A stretch of 64,000 nucleotides of DNA, from assembly GCA_016872195.1 (NCBI GenBank), contig VHAT01000011.1, forward strand, positions 1 to 64,000, in the 5' to 3' direction. This document shows positions 41,798 to 50,213 of the stretch, in pieces (positions within the stretch are counted from its first letter, which is position 1; each line of letters begins with the position of its first letter). Source of the stretch: Sphingomonadales bacterium. GTDB lineage: Bacteria; Bacteroidota; Bacteroidia; Chitinophagales; Chitinophagaceae. The position numbers were made by a program, and so were the translations under genes. The notes beneath the pieces were generated by a model. That model saw only the letters and a program-made list of their open reading frames with translations, had not been told where the DNA came from and ran no database searches.

Positions 41798-42001
41798 CTA
41801 TGAGGAGGGCCGGGCGATGCTATTTTCTTTTTCGGCCAGCAATTGGCTGCGGCGAGGTTCTGGAACGCTTTCAAACGCGTAAGGGCAGTGCGTGCAGCCG
41901 TTACCACAGCAATATCCTTTTTCGAGATGATATGTTTCTGTGAACACGACCAATCCTTCTGGGTTGTAATAAAAATGCTTTCCCTCAATCAATCCCTTCA
42001 T
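41798..42001 (-). CDS. DUF5522 small Cys-rich protein
   Basis: 67 residues. It carries the conserved pattern LIEGKHFYYNPEGLVVFTE, then YHLEKGYCCGNGCTHCPYAFE. The four clustered cysteines (CC, then C-x2-C) suggest a metal or Fe-S site, but its function is unknown. The start overlaps the end of trmB by 17 bases, so it is translated from the same mRNA. Despite its size the match to this short Bacteroidota family makes it a real gene. Confidence 0.85.
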   Translation of the reverse strand: MKGLIEGKHFYYNPEGLVVFTETYHLEKGYCCGNGCTHCPYAFESVPEPRRSQLLAEKENSIARPSS

Positions 42002-42692
42002 CTTCTTTCAGTTTTTCTTTTAATAAGAGGTCTTTCTCTTGTGGAAATTGTTCGGGTAGTGAAAAGCAGATATGGTGAATTTTTTTACGGCCGGCAATAT
42101 CGAGCGATTCATAGTGCGTTTTGATCCGCAGTTCTTCCGATACATCCGCCTCTGCATACACATTATCCGTTGCCTTGTGCAAGACGCAGCCATACAGTTC
42201 GATCACTAACAAGGTAAAGCGAAACAGATCGGGGCTGTCTGTCTTCAGGTAGATATAACCACCGGGAGACAGTATTTGTTGATATTTTCTAAGGAAAATG
42301 GGATGCGTTAGTCTTTTCTTGGCCTTTGAAAAGCGCAGCTGTGGGTCAGGAAAGGTGATCCAGATCGATCGTACTTCTCCGGGGGCAAAATAATCTGCTA
42401 TCTGTTCAATTCGTGTTCTTAAAAAACCAACATTGGTTAAACTTTCTTCTAACCCTTTTTTAGCGCCCACCCAGATTCGGTTTCCTTTTAGATCGACCCC
42501 TAAAAAATTTTGCTGAGGGTACAGTCGAGCCAGTCCTAGCGCGTATTCTCCTTTTCCGCAAGCCAATTCGAGGGTAAGGGGTTGTTCTTTTTCAAAGAAT
42601 TTGCCCCATTGGCCGGCCATATCGGACGGAAACTCAATTACATTTTTGAATTGCTTAATGGCCGCAAAACGAGCCAGTTTATCTTGACCCAT
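41985..42692 (-). CDS. trmB: tRNA (guanine-N7)-methyltransferase
   Basis: 235 residues. SAM-binding motif I is LTLELACGKGEYALGLA, followed by GVDLKGNRIW. The catalytic Asp and tRNA-contact region are in IWITFPDPQLRFSKAKKRLTHP. The enzyme makes m7G46 in the variable loop of tRNAs. It lies two bases downstream of the DUF3078 gene and overlaps the DUF5522 gene at its end. Confidence 0.94.
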   Translation of the reverse strand: MGQDKLARFAAIKQFKNVIEFPSDMAGQWGKFFEKEQPLTLELACGKGEYALGLARLYPQQNFLGVDLKGNRIWVGAKKGLEESLTNVGFLRTRIEQIADYFAPGEVRSIWITFPDPQLRFSKAKKRLTHPIFLRKYQQILSPGGYIYLKTDSPDLFRFTLLVIELYGCVLHKATDNVYAEADVSEELRIKTHYESLDIAGRKKIHHICFSLPEQFPQEKDLLLKEKLKEDEGID

Positions 42693-42694
42693 TT

Positions 42695-43630
42695 TTAAAA
42701 TTTAACCTGCAGACCGATACCGACAATTGATTTTAGTTGTAGTCCCGGCGATTTTTTAGTGGGGCCAAATAAACGCACATCATCATCATAGATCAGATCG
42801 AGATTCCAGTTAAAGGCCAGGTTCTTACCGATCTTGGTCGTTAGCACATTGGTAACGAACAGATCTATGTTTTGCGGTTTGGTCTTGTAATTGGTAAACA
42901 GATCTAGCCTGGTTTTGTACAGGACTTTCTTGGTAAAATTCTTTTCGAAGTTCACGGTACCAAAGGCCCCTAATTGGCTGACACTTTGTGTGCCGGGTTT
43001 GACACCATATTCTCCGCGGCGCGATAATTCAGGATCGGTAACGATTACCCAGCGTGCCGTGAGGGGAGAAAAGAAAAGCGAGAGATTTTTCTTTGGCTTA
43101 AAATCGAGCCCCTGGCTAAAGATCACATAGCCGGGCGACATAAAGGTCGAGGCGAATGTTTTTACATTATTAGGGTATGTGTACCCGCGGATAAACTGCG
43201 AACGAAGATTAAATAGCGTAGCCAGATTTAGCTTTTTGTTTAAGGAGTATCCATATTTGGAGATCAGATCGAAACGATCGTCATTTTTTCGGCTCCCCAG
43301 CGATGTGGTATTGATATAGCCAAAAAAGATGTCGAGGGTATTGTCCCAGCTATTGCGATCTTTTCTATAGTAGGAGTAAAGCTGTAAGATGGTATTGACG
43401 GTAAACGAGAACTGATCTCCTCCGGCAGCCCAGTTGCTCAGGGTGCCCTGGCCTACGGTCAGCGTATAGTTACCGCCGGCTTTCCATTTTTTGATAAGGG
43501 AATCAGGTACATATTTTTTTACGGGGCGAAGAGATTCGGTCTGCAGCCGCCGGATAACGGCATCTTGTGCGATCGCCTCTTGTAAGCCGGTGGCAACAGT
43601 CAGTAAAAAAACGAGGTAAATTTTTTTCAT
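42695..43630 (-). CDS. DUF3078 outer-membrane-associated protein
   Basis: 311 residues from the ATG at 43630 (MKKIYLVFLLTVAT). Signal peptide ending EAIAQ. The mature protein has the DUF3078 segment WKAGGNYTLTVGQGTLSNWAAGGDQ broken here as family core, followed by many alternating amphipathic strands (for example SLNKKLNLATLFNLRSQF, NLAFNWNLDLIYDDDVR) and an aromatic-free ending LQVKF, in keeping with a beta-barrel or outer-membrane-linked fold. Role unknown. trmB follows after two bases, an odd pairing that may only reflect co-transcription. Confidence 0.85.
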   Translation of the reverse strand: MKKIYLVFLLTVATGLQEAIAQDAVIRRLQTESLRPVKKYVPDSLIKKWKAGGNYTLTVGQGTLSNWAAGGDQFSFTVNTILQLYSYYRKDRNSWDNTLDIFFGYINTTSLGSRKNDDRFDLISKYGYSLNKKLNLATLFNLRSQFIRGYTYPNNVKTFASTFMSPGYVIFSQGLDFKPKKNLSLFFSPLTARWVIVTDPELSRRGEYGVKPGTQSVSQLGAFGTVNFEKNFTKKVLYKTRLDLFTNYKTKPQNIDLFVTNVLTTKIGKNLAFNWNLDLIYDDDVRLFGPTKKSPGLQLKSIVGIGLQVKF

Positions 43631-43650
43631 GTTCAATGCTACGGACTGCG

Positions 43651-43658
43651 CAAATCTA
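43651..43658 (-). promoter_or_regulatory. -7 element of the DUF3078-trmB-DUF5522 operon
   Basis: TAGATTTG on the minus strand (43658 to 43651), 20 bases before the ATG at 43630. No convincing -33 TTTG was found at the expected spacing. Confidence 0.4.
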
Positions 43659-43687
43659 TCAAATTCCAGTAACGGAAATACTACTTT

Positions 43688-44875
43688 TTATCGCACGCTT
43701 CTTCCTTTCCACCGGTAGCCTCCTTTGAGCCCCAGCATGCCGGCGATCACAGTATAGAGAATATGTATGGGCTGTAGCCAAATAAAGATCTTTAGCAGGT
43801 GTTTGTGACCAAAAAAGATGGCGACCTCTTTTACAAAATCCCATTCCAATACGGTTTTAAGACAGCAGCCCAGCAGAAATAGAAAAAGATAATGGATTTC
43901 GAACAATCCCCCTGCTGCCGATAGTAGCAGCAGCAGGTTGTATGTCCACACCAGGAGGAGCACGGCTTGTAATCTCCCTTTTTTATAATGAGTGGATTTG
44001 CTGGCCCACCGAATTCGCTGTTGGAAAAAACCACCCCAACTTTCTTGGGCGGGGGTGCTTACTATCGCCTCTTTCGATTTAAGGTACATGAGCTGTTTTG
44101 CATAGCGATCACTGATCTTATGCAAAAGAAAAAAATCGTCGCCCGATGCGATATGATCGGCCCCTGCATATCCATTTACCTCGTTAAACACCGATCTGGG
44201 ATAAGCCATATTGGCACCGTTGGCCATAAGTAATTTGCCGCTCTGTAGTCCGGCTCCGGTTATTCCTTGTAGGACCATAAAATCAAGCGCCTGTAAGTAG
44301 CCAAGCCCATTTTTTTTATAAAGGAGCAGTACAGGAGCGGCAATAAATTTGGCCTGTGTTGTCTTATAGCAAAAAGCCAGTTGCGCAATCCAATGTGGTC
44401 CAGGAATACAATCGGCATCGGTGCATACGATCAATTCTCCCTTAGCATGGCCAACGGCTTTTTCCAGTGCCTTTTTCTTGTACGAGTTGATCCCCGTCTC
44501 TTGCAAGGATAGCAGGGTAACACCGTTGAAAGTTTGAGCGATAGCCGCTGTTTCATCCTCGGAATGATCGTCAATAACGATGATCTCGAGCAGAGAGGCT
44601 GGATATTGCTGGGCTTGCAGTGCGGTTAGAAGGGTTTCGATACTGGCCGCTTCGTTGCGGGCCGGGATCAAGACCGATACAGTCGGCCACGTGGCAGTAT
44701 CGGAGGGGGCCAGCTCACCCCCTTGATCGGTATTGGGGTTTGTCTCTGTCGGAAAGGCCTTGATAGGGGTGGGCTCTGTCAAGGGAATGGCCCTCCAATC
44801 CAGTAAAAATCGACTGATCAATCGTCCGTATACGGCAGAGAGTAATAAAATAAGGATGGTCAGGGCCAATAGCAT
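43688..44875 (-). CDS. Membrane glycosyltransferase family 2 with QxxRW motif
   Basis: 395 residues from the ATG at 44875 (MLLALTILILLLSAV); the longer frame begins at a TTG upstream of a promoter element. One N-terminal transmembrane helix, then a GT-A domain: VSVLIPARNEAASIETLL, IVIDDHSEDETAAIA, CTDADCIPGP (DxD), and QQRIRWASK (QxxRW, seen in processive or lipid-linked transferases). Two to three C-terminal helices follow (VLLLVWTYNLLLLLSAAGGLF and onwards). Substrate unknown. Its neighbour on the left is DUF3078; it stands alone as a transcription unit. Confidence 0.9.
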   Translation of the reverse strand: MLLALTILILLLSAVYGRLISRFLLDWRAIPLTEPTPIKAFPTETNPNTDQGGELAPSDTATWPTVSVLIPARNEAASIETLLTALQAQQYPASLLEIIVIDDHSEDETAAIAQTFNGVTLLSLQETGINSYKKKALEKAVGHAKGELIVCTDADCIPGPHWIAQLAFCYKTTQAKFIAAPVLLLYKKNGLGYLQALDFMVLQGITGAGLQSGKLLMANGANMAYPRSVFNEVNGYAGADHIASGDDFFLLHKISDRYAKQLMYLKSKEAIVSTPAQESWGGFFQQRIRWASKSTHYKKGRLQAVLLLVWTYNLLLLLSAAGGLFEIHYLFLFLLGCCLKTVLEWDFVKEVAIFFGHKHLLKIFIWLQPIHILYTVIAGMLGLKGGYRWKGRSVR

Positions 44876-44881
44876 GGTGAA

Positions 44882-44889
44882 CAAAACTA
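44882..44889 (-). promoter_or_regulatory. -7 element before the QxxRW glycosyltransferase
   Basis: TAGTTTTG on the minus strand (44889 to 44882), six bases from the ATG at 44875, so the transcript leader would be nearly absent. It also supports the shorter start. Confidence 0.45.
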
Positions 44890-44938
44890 AACAATGACAA
44901 GGCAATTCGGGGGGTACAGTTTTTTAACAGCAAGGTCA

Positions 44939-44969
44939 TTGGGCTAATGAAAAAGAAATTGTAGATTTG
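44939..44969 (+). promoter_or_regulatory. Promoter of the marR-acyl-CoA dehydrogenase unit
   Basis: -7 element TAGATTTG at 44962-44969 and TTG at 44939-44941, 20 bases apart. Transcription would start near 44974, inside the palindrome at 44971-44988. Confidence 0.55.
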
Positions 44970-44970
44970 A

Positions 44971-44988
44971 TAGTTGCTTAAACAACTA
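44971..44988 (+). promoter_or_regulatory. Probable MarR operator (autoregulation site)
   Basis: TAGTTG-CTTAAA-CAACTA: perfect 6-base arms around a TTAA core, one base before the MarR start codon and immediately after the -7 element. The TTG-N6-CAA form is characteristic of MarR-family operators. Binding here would block transcription start, giving simple negative feedback. Confidence 0.65.
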
Positions 44989-44989
44989 T

Positions 44990-45430
44990 ATGCCAAACAA
45001 CCAATTCAAAAAAGGAGAACTCTACAGTTTTATTACGGGGCTGGCGTCTACGGCAATCGCAAGAAGGCTGCAGAAAAAGTTCAATACACATCAATTGCCG
45101 GTAACAATCGAGCAATGGAGTGTGCTGTATCATCTCTGGAAAAAAGATGGCATAAGTCAGCAAGATCTTTGTAATGCCAGTTTTCGCGATAAACCCAGCA
45201 TCACCCGATTAGTAGATAATCTGGAGCGTGCTCAACTGGTCAAACGCGTTGCGGCCGCTACCGATCGTCGTATCAATCTGATCTATTTGACAAAAGAAGG
45301 ACAGCAATTGCAAGAACAAACAATGAAGTTGGCCGATCAAACCTTAAGCGAAGCGTTGCAATCCGTTCCAGGCGATAAGGTAGAGGTATGTAAACAGGTA
45401 TTACAAATCGTATATGATAATCTTAGTTAA
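44990..45430 (+). CDS. MarR-family transcriptional regulator
   Basis: 146 residues with the MarR winged helix: EQWSVLYHLWKKDGISQQDL, SFRDKPSITRLVDNLERAQLVKR, and the wing AATDRRINLIYLTKEGQQL with the conserved DRR. MarR dimers release DNA on binding small acids or acyl-CoA. The acyl-CoA dehydrogenase gene begins 29 bases downstream, so fatty-acid or acyl-CoA sensing is a natural inference. The operator candidate lies at its own start. Confidence 0.92.
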   Translation: MPNNQFKKGELYSFITGLASTAIARRLQKKFNTHQLPVTIEQWSVLYHLWKKDGISQQDLCNASFRDKPSITRLVDNLERAQLVKRVAAATDRRINLIYLTKEGQQLQEQTMKLADQTLSEALQSVPGDKVEVCKQVLQIVYDNLS

Positions 45431-45459
45431 CAATCTATCATCAAATTAATCCATACAGT

Positions 45460-47253
45460 ATGTCAGCGACTGCCCAAGTAAAAAAAGCCATCAAAGGAGG
45501 CCAGTGGTTAACAACCGCTTCGTTGCCCGAGGAGTGTTTTATTCCTGAGGATTTTTCAGAAGAGCAACGAATGATCAAGGATATGTGCAATCAGTTGCTC
45601 GAAACCGAAGTCTTTCCGGTTATTCAGCGCATTGATTCAATGGAGCCTGGCTTGATGCCAGCCCTTTTGGCCAAAACGGGAGAGTTGGGATTACTTTCGA
45701 CCTCTATCCCCGAGCCTTATGGAGGCTTGGGAAAAGATTTTATCACCTCTACGATTGTGAATGAGTACTTGGGGGCCGGTTATTCGTATTCGGTTGCGGT
45801 AGCAGCGCATACGGGTATTGGTATGTTACCGATTCTGTATTTCGGAACCGAGGCGCAAAAACTCAAGTACCTGCCCAAGCTGGTTACGGGAGAGTGGGCG
45901 GGAGCCTATGGTCTGACCGAGCCAAACAGTGGTAGTGATGCGCTGGGTGCTAAGACAACGGCCGTTCTTTCTCCCGATGGCAAACATTATATATTGAATG
46001 GACAGAAATGCTGGATTACCAATGGCGGGTTTGCTCATGTCTATACCGTCTTTGCCAAAGTGGATGGCGATAAGTTCACTGCTTTTATTGTAGAGCGGGG
46101 TACACCCGGTTTTACACAAGGGCCCGAAGAAGATAAAATGGGGATCAAGGGGTCTTCCACCGTGCAACTTTATTTTCAGGATTGTAAGATCCCTGCCGAG
46201 AATTTGTTGGGCGAATTAGGAAAGGGACATAAGATTGCCTTTAATATCTTGAACATTGGACGACTAAAACTTTGCGCGGCTACATTGGGCGGATCGCGTA
46301 TGGCCTTGAACCAATCTGTTACGTATGCGAAAACACGCGAGCAATTCAAGCAGTCCATTTCAAATTTCGGCGCTATCAAGCATAAGCTGGCCGAAGTGGG
46401 TATTCGCATTTTTGTCGCCGAATCGGCTCTATATCGTACGGCCGAGTGGATCAAAGAAAAAGAAGAGGAATTATTGGCTGCGGGTAAGCCTTTTGCAGAA
46501 GCTTTATTGGCCGGTGCCGAAGAATATGCCATTGAGTGCGCGGCCTTAAAAGTATTCGGAAGTGAAGTGCTCGACTTTTCGGTAGATGAAGGTGTACAGA
46601 TTCATGGGGGCAATGGTTTTAGTGCCGAGTATAATATTTCGCGTGCCTACCGGGATAGTCGTATCAATCGTATTTATGAAGGCACCAACGAGATCAATCG
46701 CTTGTTGGCGCTTGATATGACACTCAAACGTGCCATGGGTGGGCGACTCGACCTGATGGGTCCTGCCATGGCGGTACAAAAGGAACTGATGAGTATCCCC
46801 GATTTCGGTGCCGGCGAAGACACGCCATTTGCCAGTGAACTGAAGTTGATCGTCAATCTTAAGAAGGCTATTTTGATGACAGCCGGAGCTGCTGTGCAAA
46901 AACTGATGATGAAGATCGAGCAGGAGCAAGAGATCTTGATGAATATCGCCGATATGGCGATTGAGGTATTCAATGCAGAGAGCACCTTGCTGCGAGTAAT
47001 GAAACTTGCTGCTAAACAAGGGGAGCAGGCCGTGACCGACCAGATCGATATCATGAGGACCTATCTCTACGATGCGGCTGATCGAATCAATAAGTCGGGC
47101 AAGGATGCGATCAACGGATTTGCCGATGGCGATGAGGGCCGGATGATCCTGATGGGACTTAAGCGCTTTACAAAGGCTGAGCCTTTTAACAGTAAGGCTG
47201 CCCGTCGCCGTATTGCCGACAGGATGATCGAAGCTGGACGCTACCGCTATTAA
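45460..47253 (+). CDS. Acyl-CoA dehydrogenase, long form
   Basis: 597 residues, longer than the 380-residue core because of a C-terminal helical extension like that of very-long-chain enzymes. The FAD and substrate motifs are present: GAYGLTEPNSGSDA, CWITNGGFAHVY, EDKMGIKGSSTVQLYF, VQIHGGNGFSAEYNISRAYRDSRINRIYEGTNEI in sequence, the last holding the usual catalytic Glu region. It catalyses the first step of beta-oxidation, giving electrons to ETF. Transcribed with marR. No thiolase or hydratase genes adjoin it. Confidence 0.92.
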   Translation: MSATAQVKKAIKGGQWLTTASLPEECFIPEDFSEEQRMIKDMCNQLLETEVFPVIQRIDSMEPGLMPALLAKTGELGLLSTSIPEPYGGLGKDFITSTIVNEYLGAGYSYSVAVAAHTGIGMLPILYFGTEAQKLKYLPKLVTGEWAGAYGLTEPNSGSDALGAKTTAVLSPDGKHYILNGQKCWITNGGFAHVYTVFAKVDGDKFTAFIVERGTPGFTQGPEEDKMGIKGSSTVQLYFQDCKIPAENLLGELGKGHKIAFNILNIGRLKLCAATLGGSRMALNQSVTYAKTREQFKQSISNFGAIKHKLAEVGIRIFVAESALYRTAEWIKEKEEELLAAGKPFAEALLAGAEEYAIECAALKVFGSEVLDFSVDEGVQIHGGNGFSAEYNISRAYRDSRINRIYEGTNEINRLLALDMTLKRAMGGRLDLMGPAMAVQKELMSIPDFGAGEDTPFASELKLIVNLKKAILMTAGAAVQKLMMKIEQEQEILMNIADMAIEVFNAESTLLRVMKLAAKQGEQAVTDQIDIMRTYLYDAADRINKSGKDAINGFADGDEGRMILMGLKRFTKAEPFNSKAARRRIADRMIEAGRYRY

Positions 47254-47261
47254 GATTTTAG

Positions 47262-47269
47262 TAATTTTG
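47262..47269 (+). promoter_or_regulatory. Possible -7 element of korB
   Basis: TAATTTTG eight bases after the acyl-CoA dehydrogenase stop and 16 bases before the korB ATG. No matching -33 element is seen, so korB may instead be read from the marR promoter. Confidence 0.3.
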
Positions 47270-47285
47270 ACCTGAATATCTCCTC

Positions 47286-48314
47286 ATGAGCGAAACAAAG
47301 ACAGCCCCGGTATTGACCACAAAGGATTTTGCTACCGACCAAGAAGTGCGTTGGTGTCCGGGCTGTGGTGATTATTCTATTTTAGCACAGGTACAAAAGC
47401 TAATGCCCACGCTGGGTATTCCAAGGGAGAATATCGTTTTTATCTCCGGCATCGGCTGTAGCAGTCGCTTTCCGTATTATATGAACACGTTCGGGATGCA
47501 CTCTATTCATGGTCGTGCGACTGCCGTGGCCAGCGGACTTAAGGCTAGTCGTCCGGAATTAAGTGTCTGGATCATTACCGGAGATGGAGATAGCTTGAGC
47601 ATTGGTGGTAATCATACCATTCATTTATTGCGCCGCAATTTTGATGTAAATATTTTACTGTTCAATAACCAGATCTATGGATTGACCAAGGGACAATATT
47701 CGCCTACTTCAGAAGAAAAGAAGGTGACCAAGAGTACGCCGATGGGAAGCATCGATCATCCCTTTAATCCGGCGGCGCTGGCCCTGGGAGCCGATGCGAC
47801 CTTTGTAGCCCGATCGATGGATCGCGACCCCAAGCATTTGCAGGCCATGTTGCTACGTGCAAACGCACATAAGGGGTCATCTTTTCTGGAGATCTATCAG
47901 AATTGTAATATTTTTAACGACGGCGCCTTTGAGATCTTTACCGAAAAGGGGACCAAGCCTGTTGAGACATTATTTTTAGAGACCGGCAAGCCGTTGTTGT
48001 TCGGAAACACCCATGAGAAAGGGATCAAGCTTGATGGCTTTAAACCGGTGGTGGTCGATTTGACGCAAGGGTACTCGGCTGACGATTGCTGGGTTCATGA
48101 TGAAAAAGATATTTACAAAGCGCAAATTCTCTCCCGCATATTTGATGATGTACATGTAGAAGGTCATCTCCCTCGTCCTTTTGGTGTTTTCTATGAGACT
48201 GATCGACCTTGTTACGAAGATGTAATGAAGGCGCAATTAGAAGAAGCCAGTGCCCGTAAGCCTGCCGACCTCGACAAGCTGCTACGCGGCAATGAGGTTT
48301 GGACCATTCAATAA
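47286..48314 (+). CDS. korB: 2-oxoacid:ferredoxin oxidoreductase, beta subunit
   Basis: 342 residues. The N-terminal WCPGCGD (C24, C27) and the later [11 protein letters not shown] provide Fe-S ligands. The thiamine diphosphate motif starts at [13 protein letters not shown] and ends at [11 protein letters not shown]. It matches KorB-type subunits acting on 2-oxoglutarate or related 2-oxoacids, reducing ferredoxin and forming acyl-CoA. The alpha subunit, usually encoded just upstream, is absent; the upstream gene is acyl-CoA dehydrogenase with a 32-base gap. Its end overlaps rnhB by seven bases in convergent orientation. Confidence 0.9.
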   Translation: MSETKTAPVLTTKDFATDQEVRWCPGCGDYSILAQVQKLMPTLGIPRENIVFISGIGCSSRFPYYMNTFGMHSIHGRATAVASGLKASRPELSVWIITGDGDSLSIGGNHTIHLLRRNFDVNILLFNNQIYGLTKGQYSPTSEEKKVTKSTPMGSIDHPFNPAALALGADATFVARSMDRDPKHLQAMLLRANAHKGSSFLEIYQNCNIFNDGAFEIFTEKGTKPVETLFLETGKPLLFGNTHEKGIKLDGFKPVVVDLTQGYSADDCWVHDEKDIYKAQILSRIFDDVHVEGHLPRPFGVFYETDRPCYEDVMKAQLEEASARKPADLDKLLRGNEVWTIQ

Positions 48315-48907
48315 TCCAGTTTGCCTTGTTCCGGCAATAGTCTGAAACTTTTTCGGTGATAGCGACATAGCCCGTGAATCTCGATTGCCTTTCGATGGGC
48401 TGCGGTGCCATATCCTTTGTTTTGGTTCCAGCCGTACTGGGGGAACTCTATATGTAGTGTTTGCATCAATTGATCCCGATGCGTTTTGGCTAATATGCTG
48501 GCAGCGGCAATAGAGGCAAAGCGGCCATCGCCCTTTACAAAGCATTGATGCGGGATCTGGGAGTAAGGGGTAAAACGATTACCATCGATCAAGAGCAGAG
48601 CTGGTCGCTTGGTCAGTTGATCGATGGCTTTATGCATAGCCTTGAAACTAGCTTTTAGGATATTGATCCGATCGATCTCTTCGTGATCGACAACACCGAT
48701 GCCCCAGGTAATGGCTTGTTCTTCGATGATCGGACGAAGGATCTCGCGTTGGGCTTCGCTGAGTTTTTTAGAATCGTTCAACAAAGGGTGTTTAAAGTTC
48801 TTCGGCAGTATTACCGCAGCTGCCACCACAGGTCCGGCATAACAGCCCCGACCGGCTTCGTCGCATCCCGCCTCGATCTTGGTTTTAGTAAAGTACGCTG
48901 CCAACAT
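48308..48907 (-). CDS. rnhB: Ribonuclease HII
   Basis: 199 residues from the ATG at 48907 ([14 protein letters not shown]); a TTG at 48916 would add three residues. The active-site motif CDEAGRG (D16, E17) begins the conserved DEAGRG[12 protein letters not shown] block; other acidic ligands lie in LLIDGN and in the segment [13 protein letters not shown]. It removes RNA from RNA-DNA hybrids and single ribonucleotides from DNA. Divergent from ctaA with a 69-base gap. Confidence 0.95.
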   Translation of the reverse strand: MLAAYFTKTKIEAGCDEAGRGCYAGPVVAAAVILPKNFKHPLLNDSKKLSEAQREILRPIIEEQAITWGIGVVDHEEIDRINILKASFKAMHKAIDQLTKRPALLLIDGNRFTPYSQIPHQCFVKGDGRFASIAAASILAKTHRDQLMQTLHIEFPQYGWNQNKGYGTAAHRKAIEIHGLCRYHRKSFRLLPEQGKLDY

Positions 48908-48920
48908 ACCCTGCAAGATG

Positions 48921-48928
48921 CAAAATTA
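48921..48928 (-). promoter_or_regulatory. -7 element of rnhB
   Basis: TAATTTTG on the minus strand (48928 to 48921), 13 bases before the ATG at 48907. The -33 element is unclear. Confidence 0.4.
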
Positions 48929-48945
48929 TGCTCAACAAAATCGGG

Positions 48946-48972
48946 TTGCGGCAACAAGAGACTGTACCTTTG
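48946..48972 (+). promoter_or_regulatory. ctaA promoter, leaderless arrangement
   Basis: TACCTTTG at 48965-48972 with TTG at 48946-48948 (16-base spacer). Four bases, CCCC, separate it from the ATG at 48977, the same layout as mqnC. It also shows that the coding start cannot lie further upstream. Confidence 0.55.
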
Positions 48973-48976
48973 CCCC

Positions 48977-50029
48977 ATGAAAATGGAAGCTACTTCGCGT
49001 CCGGTGGCAATTTGGTTACTCACGGGGGTAGCCATGGTCATTATTCAAATCGCTTTGGGGGGAATTACCCGGTTGACCGGCTCGGGACTCTCCATTACCG
49101 AGTGGAATGTCGTTACGGGAACACTGCCTCCGTTTGATGCCGCCGAGTGGGCTATAGAATTTTCTAAATACCAACAGACCCCGCAATACAGACTGCTCAA
49201 TTTTGATTTTACCCTGCAAGAGTTCAAGACTATTTTTTTCTGGGAGTGGTTTCATCGTTTTTGGGCTCGCTTGATCGGCGTGGTCTTTATTATTCCCTTT
49301 ATTTATTTTTTGTGGACACGTCGGTTCAAGGCCTCTATGGTCAGGCCCTTGGTGATCTTGTTTTTACTGGGCGCCTTGCAAGGAGCCGTTGGTTGGATCA
49401 TGGTCGCCAGTGGTCTTACGGGAGATGCCATTTATGTAAAACCGACGCGGTTAGCCTTGCACTTTGTACTCGCGCTTGGATTACTATCGTATACGTTTTG
49501 GTTTGCGTTGCAATTATTAGTACCCGCTGATCAGCGGGTGGGGTTGCCATCGGTACGCAAGCGCGTGATTTTTATCTTGACGTTATTAGTAGTGCAATTG
49601 GCGTACGGGGCTTTTATGGCTGGACACAAAGCAGCCACCGCAGCGCCTACCTGGCCCGATATCAACGGACAGATAGTACCTGATCTGCTACGGACCGGCA
49701 GTGGTATTATGTTTTGGATTGAGAATAAGATCGCCATCCATTTTGTACATCGGGGCTTAGCCTATCTTTTATTGATCGCCATTGTGCTGTTGACATTACA
49801 GCTGCATCGACCACATGGCAGTCGCTGGTTGCAGCGTGCGGCCTGGTTTCCTATTAGTTTAGTATTGTTACAAGTGTTGCTGGGGATCTTATCGGTGCTA
49901 TACAGCACGGCGATCATTCCCGGGCAATGGGGTCTGTTTGAATGGATGGCGCAGTTGCATCAATTGGTGGCTATGCTGTTATTATTATCGCTGGTGCTGT
50001 TGCTCTATCTGACGGGGAAGCGGGGGTAG
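48977..50029 (+). CDS. ctaA: Haem A synthase (COX15/CtaA)
   Basis: 350 residues from the ATG at 48977; the open frame upstream runs through the divergent rnhB gene and is not coding. Eight transmembrane helices. The family motif GGITRLTGSGLSITEWNVVTG opens the protein, followed by paired His ligands in FFWEWFHRFWARLIG, HFVHRGLAYLLLI and QLHQLVAMLLLL. It oxidises haem O to haem A for the aa3 oxidase. It lies 7.6 kb from the oxidase cluster that it serves. Confidence 0.95.
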   Translation: MKMEATSRPVAIWLLTGVAMVIIQIALGGITRLTGSGLSITEWNVVTGTLPPFDAAEWAIEFSKYQQTPQYRLLNFDFTLQEFKTIFFWEWFHRFWARLIGVVFIIPFIYFLWTRRFKASMVRPLVILFLLGALQGAVGWIMVASGLTGDAIYVKPTRLALHFVLALGLLSYTFWFALQLLVPADQRVGLPSVRKRVIFILTLLVVQLAYGAFMAGHKAATAAPTWPDINGQIVPDLLRTGSGIMFWIENKIAIHFVHRGLAYLLLIAIVLLTLQLHRPHGSRWLQRAAWFPISLVLLQVLLGILSVLYSTAIIPGQWGLFEWMAQLHQLVAMLLLLSLVLLLYLTGKRG

Positions 50030-50164
50030 GTTTCGATTAGTAAAAATACTATACTCTTCATTTTTTTTACTGTAGTCACCCGACCGTATTTTCCGAAGTC
50101 AAAAAATTTAGGGTTTTTACTCTTTTCTAATGTCTTTTTCCTGACGAGATTGTGATGTACATAT

Positions 50165-50181
50165 TAGATAGTGATTATCTA
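50165..50181 (+). promoter_or_regulatory. Inverted repeat upstream of the AT-rich lipoprotein genes
   Basis: TAGATA-GTGAT-TATCTA, perfect 6-base arms, 32 bases before the ATG at 50214. It may be an operator. No TAnnTTTG element was found in the AT-rich leader, so promoter position is unknown. Confidence 0.35.
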
Positions 50182-50213
50182 GCATTTTCATTTTTATAAC
50201 CCAAATTAGGTTT

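Noticed and set aside
41719-41988. N-terminal extension of the alkyltransferase-like protein
   Set aside because: No family similarity, and it covers the DUF5522 gene in another frame.
48683-48976. N-terminal extension of ctaA
   Set aside because: It runs antisense through rnhB and over a consensus promoter; the family start is at 48977.
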